Of a stretch of 64,000 bases of DNA, positions 35,917-45,686 are shown one piece after another. Position 1 is the stretch's first letter. Each line of letters opens with the position of its first letter. The position numbers and the translations under genes are program-made. The notes under the pieces are model-generated. The model was given only the letters and a program-made list of their open reading frames with translations, was not told where the DNA came from and did no database searches. The stretch is from the NCBI GenBank assembly GCA_023548195.1, contig JAJHZJ010000695.1, positions 1,189,423 through 1,253,422 on the forward strand, read 5' to 3'. The stretch comes from Bettongia penicillata ogilbyi. Its lineage: Eukaryota > Chordata > Mammalia > Diprotodontia > Potoroidae.

Positions 35917-37149
35917 TTTAGAAGTATCAATATAGGAAGACCTAGGGAGGTTGTGAGGAAAGGAGACCCAGATAGCAGAGCTTGAACCAAAGGGGAGCAA
36001 TTTACAGAAAAGCAGATGTAGAGTCCATAGGAGGAAGAGTATTCTGAAGATTTGAGCTCACCAGCAATGGGCTGAGCTGGCTTCCTTATCATTTGGAGTC
36101 TCAAAGTAGCATGGCAAATGGTTGGGTTGTTGGACTAGCTAATTTCTGAGATTCCATCCAGCCCTAAGATTTTATAGATCTATGTGGAAAACAAGGCAGA
36201 AGTTTAAAGGGAGAGAGAAGCAGCAGCTTTATGAAGGCAGGGCACAAGTCCGGAAATACTCTATGGATACAAGAAAAGAGATTGTGATCCAATGACTACT
36301 TTGATATCTGGCATTTATAAATATGAGATATAACATGCATACACACACATACACACACAGAGAGCTATAAGCAGAGCTGAGAGAAGTGGGGGGGATATGA
36401 ATGCTTACCTCCTAAATCAGGCCTGACTATAGAACTTTGCTCACAGAGCCTTTGTGACTCTGTCTCTCCCACAATTCCCAGGAAACGTGCTAGTGATTGT
36501 ATTGGAGAAGTACTTCAGCAAAGGGTTCACCCCTGAGGTTAAGGCCACCTGGCAGAAATTTGTGACTGGAGCGCTCGACTTGCCAGTAACTTTGAGACAT
36601 CGCATCTTTGGAGGGACGTAGGGGTAGCTTTCTTTACTGAGACCTCACCACACTCTAGAGCCAGTAACTTTAAGTGGGCAGAATAGCGCTGGCAGTCTAC
36701 TGACACAATCCTTGACTAATAATGGAGGACTTTTAGCTCAGCATTCTTAATTCAATTGTTTGACTTTCTGAAACTTGCCTGCCCTTGTATTCCTGAGAGT
36801 GAACAAATGAGGGGGCAATGGGAAAACCAAATGCTCAGGGCACAGATATAAGGACCCCCCAGAGTCTGAGATAGAAGCCTTGGGAAATACTTGGAAGAAG
36901 GCAAAAGTCCCTAATTAAACTTTAAGTGATTAAGAGAATCTCCTTTTGAATAGAGGTGGAAAAAATAGTCATGGATTCTGGATAGGTAACAGCTGGAACA
37001 CTAAGAGCTTTTTTATTCCTCATCTGTAGTGATAAATTTTACTTTTCTTCATCTATCACTTGCAAAATGCCTCAGCTCAATATGACAGGAAGTATTTAGT
37101 TTTAAGAAGACTCACTGATGTTTCCTCTCTCTGTTTCATACCCTTAGGT

Positions 37150-37352
37150 CAGGGGTGGGGAACCTGCAGCTTGGAGGCCACATGTGGCCTTCTAGGTCCT
37201 TGGAGGTGGCCTTTTGACTGAGTCCAAGTGTTACAGAACAAATCCTTTCATTAAGGGAATTTGTTCTGTGAAGTTTGGATTTGGTCAAAGGGCCACACTT
37301 GAGGAACCAGTGAGCCACATGTGTTCTCAAGGACGCAGGTTCCCCAGCTGTG
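37150..37352. mobile_element. Palindromic hAT-type MITE
   Basis: The two ends are inverted copies: 'caggggtggggaacctgc' on the left and 'gcaggttccccagctgtg' on the right. Inner parts are also complementary ('ggccacatgtggcc', 'acagaacaaatcc' against 'ggaatttgttctgtg'), so the whole 203 bp could fold on itself. Eight bases on each side match at six positions (ccttaggt at 37142-37149, ccctaagt at 37353-37360), as expected for an aged hAT target duplication. It has no transposase, so it is non-autonomous. Open frames across it come from the palindrome. Confidence 0.8.
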
Positions 37353-37727
37353 CCCTAAGTTGTGTCCCTAGTCCAAAGCCTTTACTCTTGCATGAAGACA
37401 GAGTGATTCCAGTGCTTTTCCCTTTCAGATGGACTAGATCTCCATATATCTAGGGACCTTGCTGGAGTAGAGGAACAGGGCAGAATTGTTTCCTTGGATC
37501 TCACAGCTTTTCACTAACTCTTCCATCACACAACTTTTGACAGCTTGGGAGCCCTGGTGTCTCTAAGCTCTGAAGCCTCCTCTATTACGTTAGGGAGCTC
37601 CTGTTCTCAGGGTGAGAAGTAAGGAATTTCTGGAGGAGGAAGGAAAGAGGTAACCACAGCACCAGGTTCTCTTTGCCCCTTTTCCTGTAATTGAAAACAA
37701 AGTAATGGGCAATAATTTTCTCAAGTA

Positions 37728-37762
37728 TACACACACACACACACATACACACACACACACAC

Positions 37763-37795
<33 letters not shown>
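37728..37795. repeat. (CA)n(TA)n compound microsatellite
   Basis: An interrupted CA run passes directly into a TA run. Confidence 0.95.
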
Positions 37796-37798
<3 letters not shown>

Positions 37799-38284
37799 AC
37801 ACAATTGATCTTTATTGACTTTTCAGTCCACTAAAACTTGAGAAGAAGGACTTATCACAGAATACTCAAGGGAGATCTGGTGACAGAGAGCTCACTGAAA
37901 TTAGGGAAGGGCAATTAGAAGAGAAGAGAAGCTACTTGCTTCTCATTATTTCTATAAATCAGAATAGGGATCCATGAGAGCTTATTGAATAATCCCAGAA
38001 CTGACAGGGCCCTAAGGGGAAAATGAGTCCAAACTCTTCAATTTACAAACGAAGGAGAAAGAAAAAAAAACAAATAGGGACTGTGAAGTCACACTGCCAA
38101 TGCAGTGACTCCCACTGTAACTCACTCCTTCAGGAAAAGTGGAGGTCATCACATGGGTCAGGGGAGGAGGAGAGTAATTAGTGTCAAGTTCTAGGACAGG
38201 AACACCACCCAGCTTAAAGTTGTTTACATGAACATATCCAGGGCTCACAGTCTTCCTTTTCAAGTGACCTAGGTTGGGAGGAGT

Positions 38285-38450
38285 CAATGGATCAGCAGGC
38301 ACCATTAAGCACCTACTATGTGCCAGGCACTGTGATAGGCACTGGAGATACAAAGACAAAGAGAAAGTCTCTGCCTCCAGGGAGTTTACAATTTATAAGG
38401 GGACACAATGTGTACATATATAAGCATATATAAGGAAAATAAAAAGCAGT
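38285..38450 (+). repeat. 'Cattaagcacctac' old repeat family copy
   Basis: 'accattaagcacctactatgtgccaggcac', 'ggcactggagatacaaagaca' and 'gcctccagggagtttacaatt' match the copies at 20275 and 9640. Confidence 0.65.
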
Positions 38451-38639
38451 CTAGAGAACTCTGAGATAGGAAGGCACTGTAAAGAAACCTGGAGAACAAA
38501 GTCAAAATTTAAGGTAAGATATGATGTGGGCAAAAAAGAAATGGAGGTATAGAGAATTATAAAGAGGCCAATGTTTCTGCCAGAAGGGGTGAAGAGAATT
38601 CATGATCTTTCCCTTTAAACAAGCTTCCTAGTTACTGCT

Positions 38640-39420
38640 CAGAGTACCAATATCTATCTCTCTAATCATAAAGTTTGCAACCTAGAAATTATGCTCAACT
38701 CTTCTATCTACCTCCTAATTTATATCCAACTATTGCCAAATTTTGTAAGTGCTACTCCTATGGGCCCTTGCCATTCAGACTTCTTATGCTCAGTGCTCAG
38801 GCATGGGTTGATTTCTCTCTGCTCAAACCACCACCAGCAAATTCAGAGTTACCTTGTTCATTCATTACTTCATCCCAGCATTGCCTTGTGTTTTCATCAC
38901 TTCTCACCTAGACGATTGCAGTGGTTTCTTGACTAGCCTCCCTATCTTACTTCCCCCACATTCCAAACCATCGTCCACACGGCTATTAGAGCACTGTTTT
39001 CAAATCATTGGTCATTTTCCCACTCAGGAAATTCTAGTCATGCTAAATTGCCCCTCAGATAAAATAGAAACTCTTCCATTTGGGATTTAAAGCCTTTCAC
39101 CATCTGGCTTCAATCTCCCTTTCCAGGCTTATTGTACTTTACTCCATTTTATGCAGTCTACCTTTCATCTAAACTTGCTTACTTGTTATTTTTCACCCAC
39201 CACTGTTCCATCTCCTGCCTCTGTGATTTTGTATATGACAGTCCCTTATACCTGGAAGTTAACGCTGTTTACCTCTGCCTCTTAGCTTCCCTAGTTTCAT
39301 TCAGAGCTCAGCTTGAGTGTCATTTCCTATAAAACCTTTCTGGACTTCATTAGCTATTACCTAGTCCCTGACACTTTGCCCTACCACCTGCAACTTCAGG
39401 AAATTACCTTGTATTTATTT
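38640..39420 (+). repeat. L2/CR1-clade LINE 3' region
   Basis: It has the same architecture as the copies at 6640 and 11385: 'tcacctagacgattgcagtgg', 'gggatttaaagcctttcaccatctggct', 'cctataaaacctttctggacttc' and 'aaattaccttgtatttatt'. Several overlapping short plus frames are remnants of this element. Confidence 0.65.
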
Positions 39421-39689
39421 TTTAACCAAGTTTTCTTGCTTGATGCTGATAAATCTCCATGACTCTCCAAGTCAAGTTCAACTCCTATGTCAAGACGTGA
39501 CCGTCTAGTGATAAGGTTTCTACTGTGTAAACTCACTATTTGTTACCTTTTGGTTTTCTTCATTTCCTAGCCCCACAAACAAAAAGAAAGTCCCCTGTTA
39601 ATATCTCACATCAGATTTGGCAGAACTAAAGGGAAAAGGGAATTTTTTTACACTTCAGATGAGCTAGAAAGAAGTATAGAGTTTCCATA

Positions 39690-40095
39690 AAAAGGCAGAC
39701 TAGGATAATGAAAAGCACAAGGTCTATAGATGGAGACCTGGATGCTTTGTAGAGTAAGCATTGGACTTAAGACAGTCAAAAAGACCTGGGTTCAATGCTT
39801 CAGAAAGAATTATCCAAGTTCTTTAACCTCTATAAGCCTCAGTTTCCTCATCTGAAAAACGAAGCCAATACTATCTGTAATACCAACATCACAGGGTTGT
39901 TAGGTGGGGGCAATGAGAAAATTTACGTAAAGTTGTTTTGAAAACTTTACAGCAATATATAAATGTCAATAATTACTATTCTAGTCTTGGCTCTAGCATG
40001 GGTTTAAATAGGTGAACTTGAGTGTATTCTCTCTGGGTCTCAGTTTTCCCATGTACTAAATGAGGGACTTGAACTATAACTATATATTGCTTAAA
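39690..40095 (+). repeat. MIR/CORE-SINE repeats (two)
   Basis: A longer copy ('gacctgggttcaatgcttcag', 'cctcagtttcctcatctgaaaaacg', 'cacagggttgttaggtggg') is followed by a shorter one ('tctgggtctcagttttcccatgtactaaatgagg'). Confidence 0.65.
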
Positions 40096-40099
40096 GTAC

Positions 40100-41465
40100 T
40101 ATAAATTTGACAGAGATCTTGGCAGACTACAGTAACTGTATTTAGGGCCCCTGTAAGACAAGGGTGCTGCAGACTTAGGCTCTGACTCTATTGACCATCC
40201 ATTCTACCAGATCCTGATTGCAGGAAGTTCCTGCCTGAACACACACAAGATTGTCCTCAGGAGTGCTTAGCCCGACAGACTGCCTAGACTTGCTTACAAG
40301 ACATTCTCAGTTGAACAGAAACACACCACTTCAAGGGTGTCAGTATAAAACAAATATGTTAAGATACATAGCAAAAATGTTATAGTGAATTAATGCTCAA
40401 TAAGCATAGGAAATAATTGTGGAACAGTAGTCAAAGAGTTGTAGAGTTTGGGGGAAGGTAATTTTTTTTAATTTCTTATTTGGAAAAAGAAACGAATGAA
40501 CATGGGATGAAAGGTTTATCACCTCTTCTGATTAGTAATTTTAAAAAGTGGTTTCTTGAGGAGGTGTTATTCTGAGTGTCATGATACTATTTGGAAGGAG
40601 AGAAAGCTGAATCAACTTGGGTGGGGTGCAGCAGTGGCAGCTTCCTTTTTCCAGCCACTGGGGGTCAGTGGGTAAAGAAGGCTCACAGCCTTTAGGCCTC
40701 AAGCCTTAAAGCAAATGAGACTATGTCTTACAGTAGGTACACAAAAGTTGAGAGGGTAAGAAAATGGACCCAAATGTCGTCTGGCAGCCGTTTACGTTGT
40801 GGGTCTTTTATATTAGGGATAAGAACAGGGAGTGCCTTTATGACCTCGATGTTTGAGGAGAGAGCAGGGGTGCTCCTTCAGCCTCTCTACTGACCTCACA
40901 GAAGACTCAAAGGAGGAAAGGACCTTAGGGGTCATCTTATTCATGTGATATACTCCCTTGGGGTTGGCTATAAGCAATTGAGATGTCAATAGAAAGGCTT
41001 TGGACTTAGAAAAGAGTTCTTAGGCAAAAAAAAAAATGTACTAGAGGCCAGGGAGAGAAAGAAACCTGTTTAGGAATAAGAGAAATGATCTTGGACCAAA
41101 ATTGTCTGGGAAGTAGTGATTCGACCAGATCAGATGAGGGGTCTAAAGTGCTCTAAATGTGTGATGAAACGAGTAAGAACTTTATCATTTATGCCCCCAG
41201 GATTACCTCCCCTGCAAGTTTTGAAGGGAAAACAGAAGAAGCTAGTAAACCTCATGATCAAGCCAGGGAAAGGGAAAGCAGGGAGACAGAGCAAGAGAGA
41301 AAGGAGGGAAAGAAAGACAGAATTGCTAAGATGGAAGTAACCTCATCAGAGGGAAAGAAGAATCTGGGGAGCTCAAGAAAGAACATCTCCCTTCCCCCTT
41401 GAAATCACAGGTCTGAATCAGAAAAAAGGTGAACTTTTTAAGGCCTATTTTGGGTGAAAGTTAAC
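40100..41465. other. Upstream flank of HBB, no feature recognised
   Basis: Apart from scattered repeat-like phrases I see nothing nameable. Two overlapping charged frames (41116-41340, 41157-41402) are purine-rich and lack any recognised domain. I do not call them genes. Confidence 0.35.
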
Positions 41466-41469
41466 CCCA

Positions 41470-41670
41470 AAACTCATGTTTGTATATTTTTGGATTTGAT
41501 TCCCACAACAACTCTGGGAAGTAAGTGTAACACCTTTTATTTTTCCCAATTTGCCAAATTAGGAAACAAAGGTTCAGAAAGGCTAATTAGTTTGACTGTA
41601 GTCATTTAGCCAGAAAGTCTGCTGCCTGGGTCATCTGTACCTTTCACTGTATCTAACTGTCTTGAGATTA
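41470..41670 (-). repeat. MIR-like repeat, antisense
   Basis: 'cccacaacaactctgggaagtaag', 'aggaaacaaaggttcagaaaggc' and 'gtagtcatttagccagaaagt' form a minus-strand MIR, ending about 250 bp upstream of the HBB promoter. Confidence 0.65.
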
Positions 41671-41929
41671 AGCAGTAAACCATGGGGAGAAGCTTACAAG
41701 GACAAAGAGAAGCCAGCAAGGGAACATTAGCAAATATTCAGGAAAATGTTTTTTAGCTGCGCTCTGGTAGTCCATAATATATTTTGCTATCAAGGTCTAA
41801 TGTAGAAGGGGACAGGAGATAAGGGGAGAGTTATGTCTCAAGCCAGAGCTTTGAGAGAGTCCCAAATCTTGAGGTAATGCCAATCTAGTCTGGCAACTGA
41901 GGTAACAGACAAGAGTCCATCTTGTCCCA

Positions 41930-42085
41930 ACCCTTCCCCCACCCCAACACCCTCTCTTCCATTGGCTTCATTCCAGTTTAACCGCACCCCAACCAGAGCC
42001 AATAGAAGATCAGAAGCCTAAAGGGTAGGGCTTTGGGTGGAGGAATAAAAGGCAGAACTGAGACAGTTGAGGCATCACTCTGCTT
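41930..42085 (+). promoter_or_regulatory. HBB: HBB promoter
   Basis: It contains a C-rich CACCC region (41937-41947), CACCC at 41948-41952, an inverted CCAAT (ATTGG, 41961-41965), CACCCC 41985-41990, CCAAT 41999-42003, GGGTGG 42035-42040 and a TATA-type AATAAAA at 42044-42050. The cap site is predicted near 42074-42079, giving a leader of about 52 nt with 'ctgcttttgacac'. The proximal CACCC-CCAAT-TATA order is that of adult mammalian beta-globin promoters, where CACCC boxes bind KLF1. Multiple CACCC boxes, against one in the HBE promoter, fit an adult-stage gene. Confidence 0.85.
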
Positions 42086-42128
42086 TTGACACGTCTTTGT
42101 TCACAAGCAAACTCACAAATTTGTCAAA

Positions 42129-44103
42129 ATGGTGCATCTGACTGCTGAGGAGAAGAATGTCATCACCACCCAGTGGGGTAAGATAGCCATTGAACAGACT
42201 GGTGGTGAGGCTCTTGGGAGGTAAGTACTTGGGGCCATGGAAGAGGGATGAAGAAGGGCAGGGAAGGGGCATTATGGATGGTCATCGAATGGCATAAACT
42301 TCACCTCCTTTCTGTCTCTCTCCCAAAGGCTGCTCATTGTCTACCCATGGACCTCCAGGTTTTTTGACCATTTTGGTGACCTATCCAATGCCAAGGCTGT
42401 CCTGGGAAATGCTAAGGTCCTTGCCCATGGTGCTAAGGTGTTAGTCGCCTTTGGTGATGCCATCAAGAACCTGGACAACCTGAAGGGCACCTTTGCCAAG
42501 CTAAGTGAACTCCACTGTGACAAATTGCATGTGGATCCTGAGAACTTCAAGGTAAGTTCTGGAGTCACTCACCTGAGGAGCCCCAGTAGCAGGATGGCCC
42601 CCATGCAAAACTCTAACTAGGCAGGAACACAGGTTTCGACCCATGGAACTAATATTTAAAGAAGACATATTAAATATGTACAATTCTTTCCACCAGGAGG
42701 AAGCAACTGAGTTCAGTGCTTGGTTTAAAGAGTAATTAGTTAAATTTAGAAACCAGTAAAATGCATTGTTATTTTTTCTTAGTTACTTCTCATATTATTT
42801 TCTCATGAGGAAATACAAATTCACAGGATTGCCAATTTAAAGTTAGAAAGGATTTTAGAACTCCTTTGCCTTTATTTTGCACATGAAGAACCTGAGGCTG
42901 AAACATGCTAAATAACCTATCTAATGCCACACAGACAGTGAATGAACAACATGCCGTTTGAATCCATGCCATCTGACTCCAAATCCAGGGATCTTTCCAC
43001 TCTACAGCACTGAACCTTCATATTGGGTTATTTCCCTCAGTATACTACTTCCTATGGAAACCAGAATTGCTGGGCAGATATTTGTCACCACAGGGTCCTC
43101 AAGGAAATCGTTAGGGGCAAAACTCAAGAGGGGATTCATGGCCCAATAAGTAGGAAGTCAAAGTCTTGTAGCAGCCTCTTATGCTCTTACCTCTAGCTTG
43201 ACTTAATTCTTTTTTCTCTCTCATCTCTCTTGTAGCCTTCCTTAATTCCCACTTTTTTTCCTCTCTTCATTTTTTTTGATATCTTCTTCACTCTGTTTTT
43301 CATTCTAGCCTCTAGCCACATCCTGCCTCCCTGCTCTCTTACCTTCCTTCCACTCTCCCTCTATCTTCCTTTCTATGTGCCTCATACATTCTCTTTTCCT
43401 TTTACTTCATTCTTTTCAACCTCTCTCTCCTTCATTTCTCATTCTCCCCTAATTAAATTTCTTTTCTCTTTGATCTTCACTTCTCTTTCTATCTTTTACC
43501 AGTTTTCTGTCTCCCTCCTTTCCTTTTCCCTTGCTAATTCATTAGGTTTACCAGGTTCTTTAGTTTCCCCTTCAATTCTTAATCTCTCTCCACTAGTATC
43601 ATGTTGGTCTCAAAGACTCCACTGCTTTTTGCATAAGGACACAAAAATAAAGTCATGGATGGGAGTTGGGGCATGGGGAAAGGAGAAAATTCTATTCAAT
43701 ATGGAATGAAATAGTTTAATGATGGAGTAACATCTGGAGAATAGTAGAAAGGAAAATGAAGACATGAAGGATACTGGGGCATGTGGGGAATTCAGTGGGA
43801 CATTGTGAAGAAAAAGGACCAGCCTCTACAATTTGAAACCTATTGGGTGAATATGACCCAGGAAACAAGGCTGGATATGGGGATAAGGTGGAATACAGAT
43901 GGGGCGCCTAGGAAGTCTAGATAGAAACCTCTTTTCAAAGGTTCATTGTATTCCTCTGTCTTTCTCTTCCACAGCTCCTGGGGAATGTCCTTGTGATCTG
44001 CTTGGCTGAGCACTTTGGCAAGGAATTCACCATTGACGCTCAGGTTGCCTGGCAGAAACTCGTGGCTGGTGTGGCCAATGCCCTGGCCCACAAGTACCAC
44101 TAA
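42129..44103 (+). CDS. HBB: Adult-type beta-globin
   Basis: This is the beta chain of adult haemoglobin, expected to pair with alpha chains in the red cell. Coding exons are 42129-42220, 42329-42551 and 43975-44103 (92, 223 and 129 nt). Both introns are GT-AG (108 and 1423 bp) at the conserved positions after codons 30 and 104. The product is 147 codons with Met, starting [10 protein letters not shown] and ending HKYH. Distal His63, proximal His92, Cys93, Lys82, His2 and His143 are present, so oxygen binding, Bohr and phosphate-site residues look intact. Residue 14 is Gln before the invariant Trp15, where Leu is usual. From memory the chain is closest to Australian marsupial beta chains, which supports the organism call. 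It is the downstream intact gene. Antisense frames over its exons are shadows. Confidence 0.95.
42795..43010 (-). repeat. MIR-like repeat in HBB intron 2
   Basis: 'tttgcacatgaagaacctgaggctga', 'aatgccacacagacagtgaatg' and 'gtttgaatccatgccatctgactccaaatccagg' are in minus orientation. Confidence 0.65.
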
Positions 44104-44214
44104 GCCCCTGCCCATCTGGAAGCCTTCAGTCACCTGAATCCCCTGTGTTCCATGTAGTTCATCTTTTATACATGGAATGAATGGGGTCTGGCCCTATGGG
44201 TATAGCCCCTCATT

Positions 44215-44220
44215 AATAAA
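44215..44220 (+). other. HBB: HBB polyadenylation signal
   Basis: AATAAA 112 nt after the stop codon. The mRNA end is expected near 44235-44240. Confidence 0.85.
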
Positions 44221-44244
44221 CTGCATTCAGCCCAATGAGCTTCG

Positions 44245-45280
44245 TGTAGCTTTTGTTCCCTTCTGTTTGTTTAGTACCTCATTTGGGGATAGAGGGGAAT
44301 TAGAAGAAATGGGAAGGGAGAATTGGAGGGGGAGAAAGATCTAGAAAAATTGAGAGGGGGAGGAAAGAACTAAAGATCACAGGAAATGAAAACAGGGAAA
44401 CTGAAGATACAGGGACCTGAAGGGAGAAGTTGAGGCATCCATTTATCTTTATTGCTCTTTATGTTCAAACTAATGGTTCCAGTTCACTGAAGATGGCATA
44501 GGAAATATGGTTGTGAGGGTTCATGACAGAAAATCCAAAGGGGAGGCAATACCAGATTTATAGCCCTGTGGATAGGACACCTTTCCCTCCCCTGAGCACT
44601 TCTTCAAATTATACCAAAGACAAAGACCCTTGCCCAGTAAATACTGCTTGAGTGTGTAAGCCAGTGAAAAATGAATAAATGAAGGAACAAATGAAAAATT
44701 GAGGGTAGTATTTCTCACCGTCCTTGCAACCTGGATCCCCAAAGTGTTCTGACACTAAAAGACAGGTGCCCCTACTAGCCAATATCTCCACTTTCATTGC
44801 AGAGTATGTGGAGCTCCCTTGAGTCTCTCAGGAGGATCAGATCTTATTAGGGACAGTGGGGGCCAGCAAGAGGTGGGAACTTCTCAACTTTATGAACCAT
44901 AGATAGTCACCACCACTAAATGGCTTCTGGTACCTTTAGATGCATGGCTCAACTTCTCTTCTTTATCCCTTGTTTTTTCTCCACAGATTCCTTAAGCTTC
45001 CTATCCCCCCAAAATTAGAAAGCCTATTTCAAGATGCTTGTCTCCCTAGTCCCTTGACTCTCCTCTTTTTTATTGCTCCCTTGGTCCTCAGGGACTTCTA
45101 GATGGCTTTTAGTCCCTAGACAACTGAAAGGGTTGACGATGCAGGTGGGTGTCAGGTTGGGGATGTGGAGAAGGAATGAATCACAAGCAGTTCAAGTCAT
45201 CTAGACCTTAGAAATCTTGGAAGGTAATTTAGTCCCAGTCCTGCCTCCAGGCAGGATCGTGTTCATTCAGTGGGTTTAAT
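44245..45280. other. HBB 3' flank, no feature recognised
   Basis: Unique-looking sequence between the HBB 3' end and the duplicated segment. Short minus frames near 44521-44797 have no recognised domain. A 3' enhancer could lie here, but I see no clear motif cluster. Confidence 0.35.
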
Positions 45281-45608
45281 GCAGGATAGCTGCTGACCTA
45301 AAGTGAGAGAAGAACTAAGATAGAGCAGGATAGAAAATAAACTGTCAGAAAATAGAGAAGAGGGGAGCATCCATAAATAGGGGCCTCAACAGTATTAAAT
45401 TCTACAGAGATGTTAGGAAGGATGTGGTTAAGGTCACTGGATTTAGGAATTTAAAAGCATGGATAACATTAGATATAGTAGGTTTAGTCAAGTGACAGGG
45501 TTGGAAGCTGTACAGTAAAAGGCTGAGAAGTGAGTGGGAAGCTGGGAAGCTAGGAAGTAGTGGTAATATGAGTGTGTTACCCTTTCCACTACATTACATG
45601 ACCACAGT

Positions 45609-45686
45609 ATCTATCTGTCTGTCTATCTATCTATCTGTCTATCTATCTATCTATCTACCTATCTATCTCTCTGTCTGTCTCTCTAT
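45609..45686. repeat. (ATCT)n microsatellite
   Basis: ATCT/GTCT tetranucleotide run inside copy B. Copy A lacks it at the matching place (near 29030). Confidence 0.95.

Larger units (their letters stand above)
35022..36600 (+). pseudogene. Beta-type globin pseudogene between HBE and HBB
   Basis: All three exons are recognisable but broken. Exon 1 starts at an ATG (35022) after a normal leader phrase (gcaaacttacaa), keeps an aligned 'TTTTGGGACATG' region and has an in-frame stop six codons in. Exon 2 (about 35515-35705) follows a good 'acag' acceptor. It keeps 'WTQR' and the distal-His segment AHGKRVLT, then loses about 18 bp and shifts frame, so the proximal-His region is gone. Exon 3 (from about 36475) has lost its AG acceptor and reads [20 protein letters not shown] then WQKF before degenerating. 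Intron 1 is split by a SINE. It is most like the relic at 58657 (shared Phe-Ser in place of Phe-Gly), so it may come from a separate beta-type lineage. It cannot encode globin. Confidence 0.9.

Noticed and set aside
41116..41402. Two overlapping charged ORFs upstream of HBB
   Set aside because: They are purine-rich composition in two frames of one strand, with no recognisable family and no better frame choice.
42075..42683. Minus and alternate-frame ORFs over HBB exons 1 and 2
   Set aside because: They overlap the HBB exons on the wrong strand or in the wrong frame, and arise from the coding constraint of the real gene.
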